A DNA stretch of 64,000 bases from Xanthoparmelia taractica (Eukaryota; Ascomycota; Lecanoromycetes; Lecanorales; Parmeliaceae), in NCBI GenBank assembly GCA_033085395.1, contig JANQBS010000006.1, positions 62,001 to 126,000 on the forward strand. Reading direction: 5' to 3'. Each line of letters begins with the position of its first letter. The first letter of the stretch is position 1. Positions 33,950-46,510 of the stretch are shown here, in pieces. Below the pieces are notes generated by a model that saw only the letters and a list, made by a program, of their open reading frames with translations, did no database searches and was not told where the DNA came from. Both the position numbers and the translations under genes were made by a program.

Positions 33950-36900
33950 ATGGAGGGACTTGCCGTAGCCTCAGGTGCGGCTGGGCTTGTGAGTCTAGGT
34001 TTGACAGTGTGTCAGGAACTCCTGGAGTTCTATGAATCGTGGAAAGGAGCGGAAGACGATGTTAAAAGAATGTACGGTTCCGTTGAACAGTTGACCAAAA
34101 CTTTCATATACCTTAGGCGCTCGATCCGGCAAAATCAGTTCAGTGGGGATGTTGTAGCAAGGGTAGAGGAGAGTATCCGGATGTGTGAGAATGGCCTCCT
34201 GGCCTTACGAAAGAAGCTTTTAAAGATCAATAGTGCCTCGCAAGCCAACGGTGGATGGAGCCATAAGCTGAGGAGCCAGTTTCAGCGGGGGTTGTACCCT
34301 TTCAAAGAGAGTACTATCGTCAAACTGAAAGAGATCTGTAGTGACTTGCAAGGTAACTTGGCCCTTGCTCTGGAAACCCTACAGATGTAAGTCATTGGAA
34401 TTTCCAACCCGGCTCTGTTTTCTTCTCTTTCCATTCACAGGAATATACATTCGCTGACGTCTATTGCGAACAGCGATTCAATCTCCATATCATTGCAGAG
34501 CTTGGCGTTGCTTCAAGAAGATGTTTCTGAAATGTCCTTGGACATCCAGAGCTTAGATTACCGGTTTACACAGGCTTCAATTAGGGTTGGCGAGCTGCAT
34601 TCATTTCAAAAAGGCAAGATAGATCCTTAACAACATCCTGCACTCGATTGTTCACTTATCATATGTATTTCGACTCAGAAAAGTATGTGTCAACTATCTA
34701 CGACTGGCTCTCGCCTCTTTCGAGAGAGTTCAGCAGCAAACAATATGATACTTTCAACATCACAGCACGGCAAGACAGGTTGAGTGATTGGGTCTTACAG
34801 ACGAACGATTATCAAGAGTGGCTACGTGGCGCGGACAAGACATTATGGTGTCTTGGTATACGTATGTTCCTCCCATGCTTTTGAAGCTTCGCCTTTCAAA
34901 TCAACATCTCGAACTGCTGGCAGTCCGCAGAATTTTCTGCAGGGGCGAAGCATCTATACTGGATACGGACTTGCATCGAGCACCTAGTCCGACCATTGGG
35001 TAATAATCGAAAGTCGTCAAGTTTTACGAGACTCCCATGACAATGAGATTGCATTGTCTTCGAGAAAAAATGCATCTGCTGACCCAATTTCTAGAGGGCG
35101 TGGGGAAAACAGTACTTGTGTAGGTAATCTTCTTGGACGCTGCACATTGAACGGTCTGGGATGCTGATGCAAAGTATCTTTCACAAGGTCCATCATCGTT
35201 AATGCCCTTCAAGCGCTCGGTGACGAACACGCTGGAGTCGCCTATATATTTTTCGACTACAGTGAAGCCGAGAAGCAGGACCCTACGAACCTGCTGAAGA
35301 GCATACTGCTGCAACTAGTCTCTCGCAAAGGCCTACTCATGGAAGAATTGACGGAAACCTACAAGAAACATGCGAAGGAGGGGACAGCACTATCTCTACC
35401 CGAATGCTGCCGTCTTCTTCACGCTGCCATAATCCGTTTCTCAAAGGTTTACCTGGTCATCGACGCCCTAGACGAGTGCGCTGAATGCACTAGGGATATA
35501 TTATTTACAGAGCTCCGGAAATTGAAGCCTCATATGAATATATTTATCACCTCACGGCATACTTTCAGCGATTACTATGACTCAGAAAGGGCGTTACGCC
35601 TAGAAATTGAAGCGGACGTATCAGACATCAGACACTACCTTGAAGCACGCATAACAGAATCAGGGATACTGCAAGCACACATCAAGAAAGACCAGAATCT
35701 TCACGAAATCATTATATCGGGCATTATTCGTAAAGCCAAAGGAATGTAAGTGGACCAAGTTGATCATAGTCTGAATCATCCATTTACGCTGACATTGAAT
35801 GTAGGTTCCTACTTGCCCGCTTGCATTTGGATTCATTAATGGCCAAGACGACCCTGCGCAAAGTGAAGGCCGCTTTGAGCTCCTTGCCCGAAGAATTGGA
35901 TAGAACATATGACCAAGTATTGCAAAGGATACACGCCAAGGGTAGGGACCACGCTGTGCTAGCTCTAAAGGTTCTTGGCTGGATGCGCTATGCTGCCAGG
36001 CCATTAGGCGCTCGGGAGTTGCAACATGCACTGGCCGTAGAGCCAGGCGATGCTCAATTCGACGAAGATGGTATACCTGACATTAGCCTGGTCTTATCCG
36101 TATGTGCTGGCATCGTAACAGTTCGGGAAAATCGCACCGTGGGGCTCGTTCACTACACCGCCCAAGAGTACCTTGAACGCCGCTCGCTGGATATCTTCCC
36201 AAACGCTCAAACTGAAATTGCAAGGATTTGTCTCAGCTACCTCATGTTCGATGAATTCGCACAGGGACCATCGCTTGACGACAAAGCTTTTGACGACCGA
36301 ATGGAGGCTTTTCCCCTCCTCCAGTACACGTCTCGGTACTGGATTCGTCACGCACGCCATAGCGCAGAAGCAGAAATCAGAGCTTTAGCCTTGGTATTCC
36401 TAAAGCAGGACGCGAAGGTAGCGTCGTCCGTGCAGGCGTCAGAAGTGCTCGAGTCTCGAGTTACAATGTATAGCCAGAAATTTAGACGTAACGTTCGTGG
36501 TCTGTGGGTTGCTGCATCAAATGGTCTTTACGATTTGGCAGTAACATTACTGCAAGATGCCGCAAGGATTGAGGCAGAAGACTCTGAGGGCGAAAGACCA
36601 TTGCACCGAGCAGCTAGCAATGGACATGACGACATAACGCTACTGTTAGTTGAGCATCGGGCAGATATTCACGGGCAAAGTAATTCGGGAGCTACGGCCT
36701 TGCACTACGCAGCCTCTCAAGGTCACCACCAAATCGTACGATCACTTATCGACAAGGGGGCAATCGTTGGGACTTCTGACAAAATAGGCTGGACACCGCT
36801 TCATTTGGCCGCTTCCAACGGCCACCGAGACGTATTAAAGCTCCTTCTTTATCATGGCGCCGATATCCAGGTTAAGGATGGATACGGAGCCACCGCCTTG

Positions 36901-37194
36901 TACCGTGCAGCCGAAAACGGGCACCATGGATGCGTACAAATACTCGTCGAGCAGGGCGCCCAACTCGACGCCAAGAACGACTATGATCAGACGGCTTTGC
37001 ACCGAGCCGCCGAAGTCGGACACGCGTCCGTGGCTGAGATACTACTGGAACACGGAGCCGACAGTACGATCAAGGATTACTACGGATGGACGCCAAAGTA
37101 TCGTGCTCTTGATAATAGCCATGATGATATTGCTCGCTTGATATCGAAATTCTCGACTCCTCCGCCTGCACAGTCGACTTTGCAAACAGAGTAG
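33950..37194 (+). CDS. NLR-like STAND protein: HeLo-like, NACHT, ankyrin repeats
   Basis: Six exons (33950-34386, 34441-34613, 34679-34861, 35095-35119, 35188-35745, 35805-37194) close exactly to 921 residues. Residues 1-145 (MEGLAVASGAAGLVSLGLTV...) match the HeLo-like N-terminal domain of fungal STAND proteins. The NACHT module has Walker A GIQGVGKT (263-270) and Walker B YLVIDALDEC (361-370). It also has a sensor-like NIFITSRHTF, a winged-helix ELQHALAVEPGD region and VHYTAQEYLE. Six to seven ankyrin repeats fill about 690-905 (GATALHYAASQGHHQIV, GWTPLHLAASNGHRDVL). Fungal NLRs of this build act in non-self recognition and regulated cell death. Two features are unusual: intron 2 needs a GC donor (GCAAGA...ACTCAG, 34614-34678), and the Walker A exon is only 25 nt, preceded by a long 233-nt intron. 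The ankyrin part is in one large exon and intact. Confidence 0.85.
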
Positions 37195-40100
37195 AAGGGC
37201 AAAGCGGTCTGGAAGACAAGCGTCGATTCCTACACTGTACTCGTGTTGAGGAATTTTGTCACCTTGAGCGAGGTGATGTCAAGGTGAGCTGACAAGGAGT
37301 TTGGCAGCGGTTTCTGGTTTGTGCGTACTTTGGTTGAAAGGTTTTGTGATATGCTTCGCTCAGATGCTGGAAAATATAGACCCAGATTCCGTTTCGTGTG
37401 GCTGTGGAGACGTCTGTGACCTAGTCGAGGTTGTCTTCGGAGCGGGTAAAGCCTTTTCGCAGCTTCAGTGCAACTCTACGTGGAGATCCACCATAGCACT
37501 GAAGATGCACATAATGAGTCATTATCTTTTGAAGGATTTTGGTGATCTACGAGTGCTATATTCACTGAAATCGCTTGAATCATCATTTTCGCTCCGCCGA
37601 CTGCCGTCCACCACGATTGAAGTTTTGAGAAACATTGTTGTCCCTTCCCCAACGACATCAATAAGAAGAAGCGGCGTGTCGCTGCCAGTCATGAGTGTAC
37701 GAGCACTAGGCGTTTGAGGGTGGGCTTGTGACACAGCGGACAGGACGGCAAACAGCGCCACGGTCAAGAGTGTAATCAGAATCGGTGCTCCTCAGTAGCC
37801 TTCTTGTCCGTTATCCCGTCGACATGCCCGTTTTACCTCAATACCGTCAGGCACTTCATGACCAACTTCGTCACTAGAGTGCCTTTCAGCCACACTGTCG
37901 GGCAGTTCTTGACGCAGGATCAAGTCGCTGGAATTATCTGTCTTGTCTCAATACAGTTTTATTCGCTAATCACTTTGTACAATCGTTGCGTCGCACCGAG
38001 AACCGTATCGGCTTCCACGATCCGCACTCTGCGGATCATTAGTACAAAATAGTGTTACTTCGGTCAGTGTCCATTCTTGTGTTCCTTCACGTCCAGCGGT
38101 CTCAGCTGAGTCTACACGATCCCTGACCTCATATCATTTCAATGAATGAACGAAGGAGCCGACTTGCTTGTGCATGATCAAGACCATGGAAAAGGATTTT
38201 CATAAAGGAACAGTCGGCTCCTACTCCGTAATCCCAATGAGATATCTCGCGAGCGATGCATCTGGAATTGTCTGCGGTCCAGAGTCCCACTCTCTACAGC
38301 AGTCGCAAGAACCAGAACCGGAATCAGGCAAAGCGCTCCTTCCTATTAGTGAGCCCAGTCGTACTCCTCGGCCGATAGATAGAAAGATTGATTCCTTAGT
38401 CATATCGGCAAAGCCGGCAATGCTCCATCTAGAGCCAAAGGGACAAAAAAACAGGACTCCTCTCCCTGACCATTCGTGGAGAGAGACTAATGGGCAAGGT
38501 CCATAGGATCGCCCGATTCGGGATACACTTGCGTGGCTAGGATTAAGGTAAGCGAGGCAGGATTCGCAACCATGTGTTTGGTCGAAAAACAGGTTTCTCG
38601 TGGGTGTATCTTTGTACGTAAAGTATCGTCTGTCTTGTTCCTTTAGAATACGGCTAGGCTGCGAAGGCTCAGGTTCAGGCCTAACTCTACGCCCGTTAAT
38701 ATGAAGCGAGGTGGCTGTAGACACAGACACTAAGGTGTGAACCTGTGCTACGGCACGTCGATCCATGCACTGCTCCCTGCTCCAACCGAAGGATCCAGAA
38801 TGTGCTACTCCAGCGCTTCTTCCTTTCCACTTACTGTTGTCGAAAATCTCTTCACTAAGCATGTCTCCACCACCCAGCGGATCAGGAGAGGATCCATCCG
38901 ATGCAATCTTAACATACCGATGCACCTCGGAAGAATATCCAAGCACTGAGCCATTAGTACGGCTTTAATGTGCAATCGACTGAATCACGCAGCATAAAAG
39001 TTGCAAGCAATTTAAATGCAGCCGGAGGTGCCAGGCAATCAAAGCGATAGCAACCCCCCACCGAGGAATCCCAAAAATGTGTTCTGCTTGGCGTTGATTA
39101 TCCAAACTTCCGCAATCTTGAACAACCCTTGGGTCTTTCTTTCTGGCTCCAAGGATATCAGAAAACAACGCTGCGCAAGCAAGCAGCGCTTTTCGAACAA
39201 ATGCCATTCACTGTTGCCCACCTTCTTATGCTTCACCGCGAACCGTATCAAATGATAATGATAACGATGATCATAAAAGCCTCCATCCAACAAGACATCC
39301 CGACGCATCACATATACAGAACAAAGCCCACCACGACTTCTCGTAGCATTTTCCGTAACGTCATTGGCCAGCCACGCCCTATCAATCCTAAATTACTTAG
39401 CAAACTCGTATCGTCGCCACCACATAAACCCTTCACCGTCTCTCTTTCCCTCTCTCTCTTCCTCCATCTACCCACTCACTCACCCATCCACTCACTCACT
39501 CACTCACTCATCCATCATCATTCATCATCAACCACATGCCACTCATTTGGTGTGGGGGGGGGGGGGGGTGTTTCTATTGCTAACGAATGTATCCTGCGGG
39601 TTTGGGCACCTATCAAGCTGCTGGGGAGACTTTGCCATGATAGACGAAAAAGTCTATGAAATGGTCATTTAGAGTTAGGGTGGCAAAGGCCTACAGGGTA
39701 CCTTGGGCTGTAAGACTGAGAATCGAGCGCAAATGGACAACTCAGCGAACCGGCAAGTCAGGCAAACAGATACTGGGGCTAAAGGAGAAGGAACGTAAAG
39801 CTTTATAGTGATATATTCAACGAACTGCCTTGGAACCTTGGTACTTCTATTATCGAGACTTGAAACCTACGTCAGCTCACGAGTACTCGTCGTACACGTG
39901 AGATTGACAAAGCGCATTCTCTCCCAAACAACTTATTTCACCTCTCTCTCCTACACCATTCTCAGATCCAGGCTGGCTAGCGACTACCCGGTCCTCATAT
40001 CCTCCAACCCGTCACTTTTCCCTCAACGATTATTGATCGATCACAGCCATCACCAAACGTATCATCCATCCCCCAATACCAGCGTAGCATATGTGTGCGC

Positions 40101-42217
40101 CATAGGATACATACATACGTACATAATCTACCTTACCGTCTGGTCGGTAGCTAGCCATCACATTATCCATCATACCTTACCCCTTCCCAATTCCACGCTT
40201 TCTCGATTCCACGCTTTTCGGGAACACCCACGCTGGCTAGCTAATAGCGCAACGAGAAGGGAAGCCGACCGGAAGTGAAATGAAGTGCGATACCGAGTAT
40301 AATGAATAATAATCTGCTCGCGTGTGGGAGAGAGAGTCTCGAGCTCGGATATCCCCTGCCAAAAAAAAAAGGTACGTGCTGGTATCTGTCTGTCTGTTTG
40401 TCTGTTTGTGAGGGATTCGAACGTCCGGAATTGATGATGTGGCGGATGTTGAAAAAGCTATTTGAAGGAGTCGCTGTTTGGGGGGGTTGGGGGGGGATAT
40501 CGCCACGAAGTTGGAAGGCGAAGTCGGAGTCGGAGTCGGGGTCGGAGTTGCTCCAGTCGCCCCAGTCGCCACGGGTACCAGAAACGAAGCCCGCTGGCCG
40601 TAGTCGTAGATGTTGGAAAACCGGGTTCCTGTCCCGTCTGCGACACAATGCCGTATATGAATGATGGACATGACAGCGGGAATGGAATAACAAATGTGAG
40701 GTAAGAGAAGCAACAATGATTATTTTTGTCATTTACTTGAGTCGGGTAAGGGGCGCATGCCTTGTCTTTTGTATCGTATACCTCTGCAGTACGGGCAGTG
40801 CCAGTAGGGCATTGAACGACGAGTCCCTTGGTACCGGGAAGTGACGAGGCAGGTATCAAGGAAGGTCAAGGGGAACAGGCGGTAGTTGTTTACGGGGGCT
40901 CGTTTGGGTGCAGTCAACGTCTGGCGAGGAATTGGGCGATTTGGCCGGATTGACTCTACACCAATGCGGTAGAAACGAAGGAACCGCGGAGAACATGGCG
41001 CATGCAGAGAGGTAACATTTTGAATAAAGAAAGTGAGCGGAATCGATATAGACATGATCTTGATCGAGAAGGTAGAGATTGCTTCTTGAATGTCTTTTCA
41101 ATCAAGAGAGGATGAGATTGAGGCAATGGTGGACGGAATCTTTTGGTCATGGATAGGGAAAGGCGATACCATCAACACAGAGGATTGATATCAGTAGCCA
41201 ACTCTGTACGAGTACGCCGAAGGCAGAGCTTCTGGGTGCAGAGAGCATGGATACGTGGGAAGAATTCAGTCTCAGACGATTAGAATGGTAAGGTATGCGG
41301 TCTGAAATTTCTTACCGCTTTGCGAATTGGAGGATGGGAACAGGATAATAAGGATAATAATGATGATAGATACGAGGCCATTTGGGCATATACTATCTAC
41401 TATACACTACAGTAACTATCGACGAGCAGTCTTCATCAGCCAAAAATTTTGGCCAAACTATCTTTCGGAGGAAGATAAAGGGTGATAAAGGATAATGCAG
41501 GATGATAAAGTATGATGGTGAATGATGGTGAATGAAATGTCGTCTCCATTGGCTCAAGGCGATACTTTTTACCAAGTAAGATGAAACATGAAAGATGCAG
41601 GCTCATGCAGTCCGGAAATGTGCATGAGCGCTTCTTCACACGGCGCTAAGGTAGTTGTTTTCCCCCGTGTGCCCCCTACTTCTACCCACCCACTTAATCC
41701 ACACAGGGACGGGTGACAACGCATCCAAGGCATATTGGAGGGATTTCGCGACAAATTCTTTTCTTTCCATACAGTACTTATCATGTACGTGTCGTTGCAG
41801 AAGACATCCAGCATTTCTACCTTGGCTTATTACTTTGTACGAGTACGAACTACAAGCAGTGCCATGAACCCCAGTCTCACCGATATACTTTAGGATCAGA
41901 TCAAGGCTAGACGATCGGGTCGGGATTATTGATCGGGTCGGGGAGTAAACCGTTATAAGGTATAGGCACTAGCACGCCTCGGGCCTTATCAGGCGAACAT
42001 CCCACGCTATCGACTCTGTAACATACTTTACTTTAAATCATTCATCGGATTTTAAATGTAATCTAGAAGCCCAATGTAAAAATGACATGTTCCATGAAAA
42101 GGTAAAAGACTGCCATCGGCATGATATGTTCCAAGTATATCCGTCCATTATCCATATAGTTGTCACCACTAAGCCTTTCCCCGAATGTGTTTTTTTTTTT
42201 CCTAACGAAGCCTTCTC
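37195..42217. other. Long region without a supported gene
   Basis: About 5 kb. A minus-strand frame at 38221-38946 (241 codons, first codon GTG) lacks motifs. A frame ending at 37522 on the minus strand has a signal-peptide-like start (VALFAVLSAVSQAHP) but no ATG. Simple repeats include CACT/CATC runs (about 39475-39535), a 15-G run (39554-39568), TCTG/TTTG runs (about 40385-40410), GTCGGA repeats (about 40524-40552) and GATAA repeats near 41345-41360. Two GATCGGGTCGGG copies lie near 41913-41942. The composition suggests degenerate or regulatory DNA; short spliced genes could be missed. Confidence 0.45.
39554..39568. repeat. G homopolymer run of 15
   Basis: Uninterrupted G tract preceded by TGTG, in non-coding DNA; prone to length variation and to sequencing error. 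Confidence 0.7.
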
Positions 42218-43397
42218 CTATGCATAGAAAACTTTAGGTTGCTGGGCGCCAGCTGGGCAGACAAAGTCGGATAACTTAGCATCCGCGGGGCCGGGTGTGA
42301 CGTTGATGCAGCCGGGTAGCTTGTCGAGCATGCCGTGGACAGGCTCCTCAATTTCAGGTTTGATGGCTGGGCAGTACTTGGGCAATTTATTCTGAGGCTC
42401 ATCAATCGGAGCGAATACCGGGCACTCGTGCACAACCCCGTCTACATTGGCGAGGGCGCACTGCTCGATACCCGCTTTGAGAGTTTGTGGATCCCAGCCG
42501 TTTAAAAAGTCTCCGTGGAATCCGTAACCTGTACTCATCTTCAGTCACCTGTCATCAAAGGCAGCGGGACAAGTGCATACCGGTAGGGTCACCGTTGGCG
42601 AAAACAAACCTTCCACCATCCCGTTTAATGTCATTCACGCCGTACAAGACCTCATAGAACAGGTGCATAAGCTGAACCGGATACCCAGGAGGGCATTTGC
42701 CATTGTCAATTGCAGACATGTAGGCCACATGGCTGTTGTCTGGTAAGTACTTATGCTTACCGTCCCAGCAAGACTGGAACTGTACTTGAGCACGGAGACC
42801 CCTCTTGCAGTTCGTCATGCTCAAGTTTGGCGTTTCGGGAATCGGTGAGTCTGTCAGGCAATTAAAGCTGACGCGGTCACCGTATGGTCTAGCATTCTTG
42901 ACGGAGCTGACCGGCGTGTGGTTGTACGAACGAGCGGCAGCGTTGCCAGAGAGCATTCGGAAGCCTGGAGGGAAAGGCTGGATGTTGGCCTTGTTGTCAC
43001 CGCGGCCAAGGTAGTAGACAGTCATTCCTCCGTTGTGTACTTCTTCGAAAGAACCATTGGCGTGCTCGTAGTACAAAAGGGGAGTCCAGTACGCGGACAA
43101 GTCCTTTTTGATCTCGCAGGATGTGCAGTTGGATGACTGTAGAGAGTCATAAGTGGAGTCCAGCGCGATGTCTAGCATTAGGTCAGCTTGTTCAGAGAAC
43201 AGCCACTTCGACAGTACGGAGCACTTACTCGAGGCACCAGCAATCCTGTGAACATGGCTAGCAACTTTGCCAGGGCTGACGATTGGATCAATACGGCCGG
43301 TCTGGATAGTTGAGCAGCTCATGCGCCAGAACGCATCCGAGAGACCAGTCAGAGAGCCAAGAGATAAGAGAAAAAGGGACGTCTTAGTGACAACCAT
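42218..43397 (-). CDS. Secreted DUF1996 protein
   Basis: Exons 43397-43229, 43171-42581 and 42528-42218, with introns of 57 and 52 nt, join to 356 residues. An N-terminal signal peptide (MVVTKTSLFLLSLGSLTGLS, cleavage before FWRMSC) is clear. DUF1996 hallmarks follow: GRIDPIVSPGKVASHVHRI, CTSCEIKKDLSAYWTPLLYY, PPGFRMLSGN, then after the last splice YGFHGDFLNGWDPQTL. Conserved His residues in the SHVHRIAGAS and YGFHGD segments suggest a metal or catalytic site, though no activity is established for the family. No WSC or carbohydrate-binding module is attached. Expected to be extracellular or cell-wall located. Family assignment firm, function unknown. Confidence 0.9.
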
Positions 43398-44245
43398 GGT
43401 GGGTTTTTGAATAGACTGGATACAATCTCAAGAGAAGGATGTGTTCGATCCTATTCGCTGGAAGGAATGACAGCGGACAAACGGTAAAAAAATGCAAGTC
43501 TTCGTAAAGAGTGACACGACCAGAGGTCTACGCGAGATGAGATAAACGATGGTAGAGAGCAACGAAGAAGAATGAATGGTGAAAAGGAAAGTGGTTTATA
43601 TGATGGGAAGCTGGGACAAGAGCATGCTTTAAGTGCAGTCCCGAGGCTTGAAACATTTCGTTTCATATAGTGTAAATGGACTAAGCTTTGATTTGTTCAT
43701 GCAGAGTCACCGAGCGTCTGGTCCAGATGAAGGTCCAGAAATCCTGGCAAAAAAATCCCATTGGTCTAAATTCCATGAAAATCGAAAACCCGGTATTCTG
43801 GCGCCTATTTTGGCTGTAAGAGGCGGTGTCAACCTCTTTGGTGTCGCTAAGCGCCCGATTTCGGTCATCTCCGCCCCTGAAATATACCCCACGAGGTAGC
43901 TTCAGCTGAAGTGTAGTAATGATGCATCAATTGAAGGAGTCTTGTCGTCACCAGCCAGTATAGGCTGTGTGCAAGGGAGTTTTCAAGAAACGCGCTCGAA
44001 TGTGGCTTGTAGCTGTTAAAATCGAATCTGCCAAGATCACAAAGGCGCCAAACCAGCCAATGAGAAGGAGCTCTAGCTCATATCGATGTCAGTTGACAGC
44101 TGAAAGGTAAAGATAATGTGAAAAGCCAGGTCGAGCAGAAGATAGAGTTTGGGTGCCGAAGGAACCAAAATGAACTGCCTCGGGCCCTCAAGTAGCCCTT
44201 TGGCAAGCGAAAAGGGAAAGCTCGGATCCATGGCCCTGGCGGGCG
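43398..44245. other. Intergenic
   Basis: Promoter side of the DUF1996 gene and 3' flank of the FHA kinase gene. No supported coding frame. Confidence 0.5.
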
Positions 44246-46510
44246 TCAATCCCCGAGTTTCCTCCTCTTCTCAACAGATTGCCCATAACCTTTCGCAGAT
44301 CTAAACACGCTTGCCTCCTCCCGGCTTACCCTGTCATACAGTCTGTGCTCTTCGTAGTCTTGATCTATGCTCCATCGTTGTGGTCTCCTACCCAATCGAG
44401 CATAAGACAAGTCCTCATGTTCGCTTCCAACAACATGCAATGCCGAGATCTCCGCTGGCTCCTTAGCTTCGCATCGGACCTTGATCTTTTCTCGGCTACC
44501 ATTAGTTTGTCGCTTTTTGGTTGAAATGACAGTCTTTGGAAGGATTAATGCCTTATTTGCCTGGTGATCCGACTCTAGGTCTCGTTTTTCGGGAGCCTGG
44601 AGAGCAATTTTCGTACTACCGTTCTGTATTGCCCCCGAAAAGAAGAGGCTCGAGCGCTGGCCGCTTTCCAATCGATGTAATGGTCGTCGTAGCAAGATTT
44701 TTGAACTCGGTTTGGCTGGCGGAGGCATCAAGATCGACTGGCGGACCATTAGCACCGAGGGACTATGCAGGGGAAGAACGCACATCGAGTGTAGATTTAC
44801 TCGCTTCTCTGAATACAGCCAGGTCTTCCTTGAAGTCTAGTAAGGGTCTGCTCGGTATCCACCCTCGGATCGCACTTTCGTACTGTTGCTGTATGCCTCT
44901 TCTACGCTTGTACTCTGTGAACCACCCATGCTCCAAGGCTTGTTCAACATTAAATCGTGCTTTTTCGTCCAAGATGAGAAGATTTCGGACGAAATCCTTG
45001 GCCAGATTGCTGACGCTCTGCCAAAGTGGGCTGTCGACCATTTTGGTCAGATCGCATTCTGCTGCAGCATTCAGAACGGCCGCTGGGGAAGCATATCCGT
45101 TCCTGGAATTGTCAAAGATGGATTCTCCAGTGAGTATTAGTGCACTTATGATGCCTAAGGACCACATGTCCGTAGCCATTGTGTAACCCTTACTATTCTG
45201 CTTTTTTCCGCGGATCTCGCTATAAGCTGGTTCAGTATGAAAGCAGCTCGTTGTTCGAAGGAGACACACGCACGGAGCCACATAGTAATCTGTACCCACG
45301 GAGGCGGTTTTCATCCTTCTGCTGCTGGCTTGTTCGCCTCCACTCAACTTGATTGAATGCCCAAAGTCTGCTAGAATAACCCGAGCCCCGAACGCCGGCG
45401 TGCTCAGTAGAATATTCTCAGGCTTAAGATCTCTGTGACAGATCCCTTGTCGATGGAGATATTCAAGTGCCTTCAGTACCTGATAGACAATAACACAAGC
45501 CTCCGCATCGGAAATCTTGGCCCATGGCCGTTCAATATAAGACATGAGGTCTCCTCCGGTGACAAGGTCTGAGATAATATAGCTGAAGAAATGTCAGTTT
45601 GAATGCATAATACCAAGATGCTATCATACAGCTTTTCCTCCGTAAAGAAGACACGCTCGACATGCAGGACGTTTGGCTGAAATTCTAGTGAGCATGAGTC
45701 GACAACGGAATATGTTTCCTCACATGACTTATGTCTTTGAGTAGGTCCACTTCCCGCCAGATTATTCCCTTTCCTGACCGCCCCTGAGGGGACCTGCTCA
45801 GTTCAACAACCTTACAGGCCATTTGACGTTTATGGAGAATATCTACAGCCATCCAGACCTCTCCGTAAGCTCCAGATCCCAATTTTCGGTCCGTGATCCT
45901 GAACAGGTTCATGAAAAGCTGGACCACATCAGCCTTAGCCTCGTCGACGGAATTCAAGGCCTGCCTGTGTGTCTTTGTCCTGAAAAATGCTGGGTTCGTC
46001 CGGACACTGCGAAGTTTGAGGTACAGACCGAAACGCGAAGGAGGAACCATTGCACAAACGGACTCTGTCCCCATCGCTGAGTAGAGCGGCTCTGCCATGT
46101 CCAATAAGTAGCTCGTCCCAGTGATTGCCGTACTTATAGCACCAGTACGAGCCGTTGGTTGAGAGATCTTTGGCGTATGTGAATATACGTTGGCGGTTGT
46201 CCTCGGCGTAAATGATAGTATATACCTGCATGTGCTGCTTTGAGACAGTGGGATCCGTCAGAATGATATCGCTGAGAAGGTCAATGGCGTCAATGGCTTT
46301 GTGGTTGGAGTCATCATACCAAGTCTTATGGTCCCGTCCAATAACGAGCTCTTGACCGTCGAATATCTCGTATCTGCCACTAGCTATCCCAAGCCACTGT
46401 CAATGCGAGACGTGCTCTAACATGCTCTCGTGAGCAGTGTACCTACCGAGCTCGTCACAGCCATCTTCTTCAAAATAACCGAGGAGAGCAGGTCGCCCAA
46501 CTGAAGGCAT
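44246..46510 (-). CDS. FHA-domain checkpoint-type kinase (Rad53/Cds1/Mek1-like)
   Basis: Seven exons (46510-46447, 46383-46029, 45979-45724, 45676-45630, 45582-45274, 45219-44784, 44737-44246) close to 652 residues. An N-terminal FHA domain (about 25-135) shows GRD, SKQHMQVY and DLSTNGSY, the phospho-Thr binding core. The kinase domain follows: LGSGAYGEVW, the Lys in MACKVVE, CHRDLKPENIL, LADFGHS and, after a splice, VAPEI. FHA-kinase proteins of this layout act in DNA-damage and meiotic checkpoints (Cds1/Chk2, Mek1). There is no second FHA as in yeast Rad53. The C-terminal 160 residues are basic and polar. The intron ending exon 2 uses a weak donor (GTCTGT), with an alternative GTACCT/ACAAAG pair also in frame. 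The exact orthologue is not settled. Confidence 0.87.

Noticed and set aside
37522..37767. Signal-peptide-like minus-strand frame
   Set aside because: Starts at a TTG; attempts to add an upstream ATG exon gave the wrong phase.
38221..38946. 241-codon open frame on the minus strand
   Set aside because: Begins with GTG, has no ATG near its start, no motif and a low-complexity Ser/Gly/Arg composition.
40237..40859. Three overlapping frames of 130-160 codons in different phases
   Set aside because: They mask one another and result from GTCGGA-type repeats and GC-rich sequence; none has a domain.
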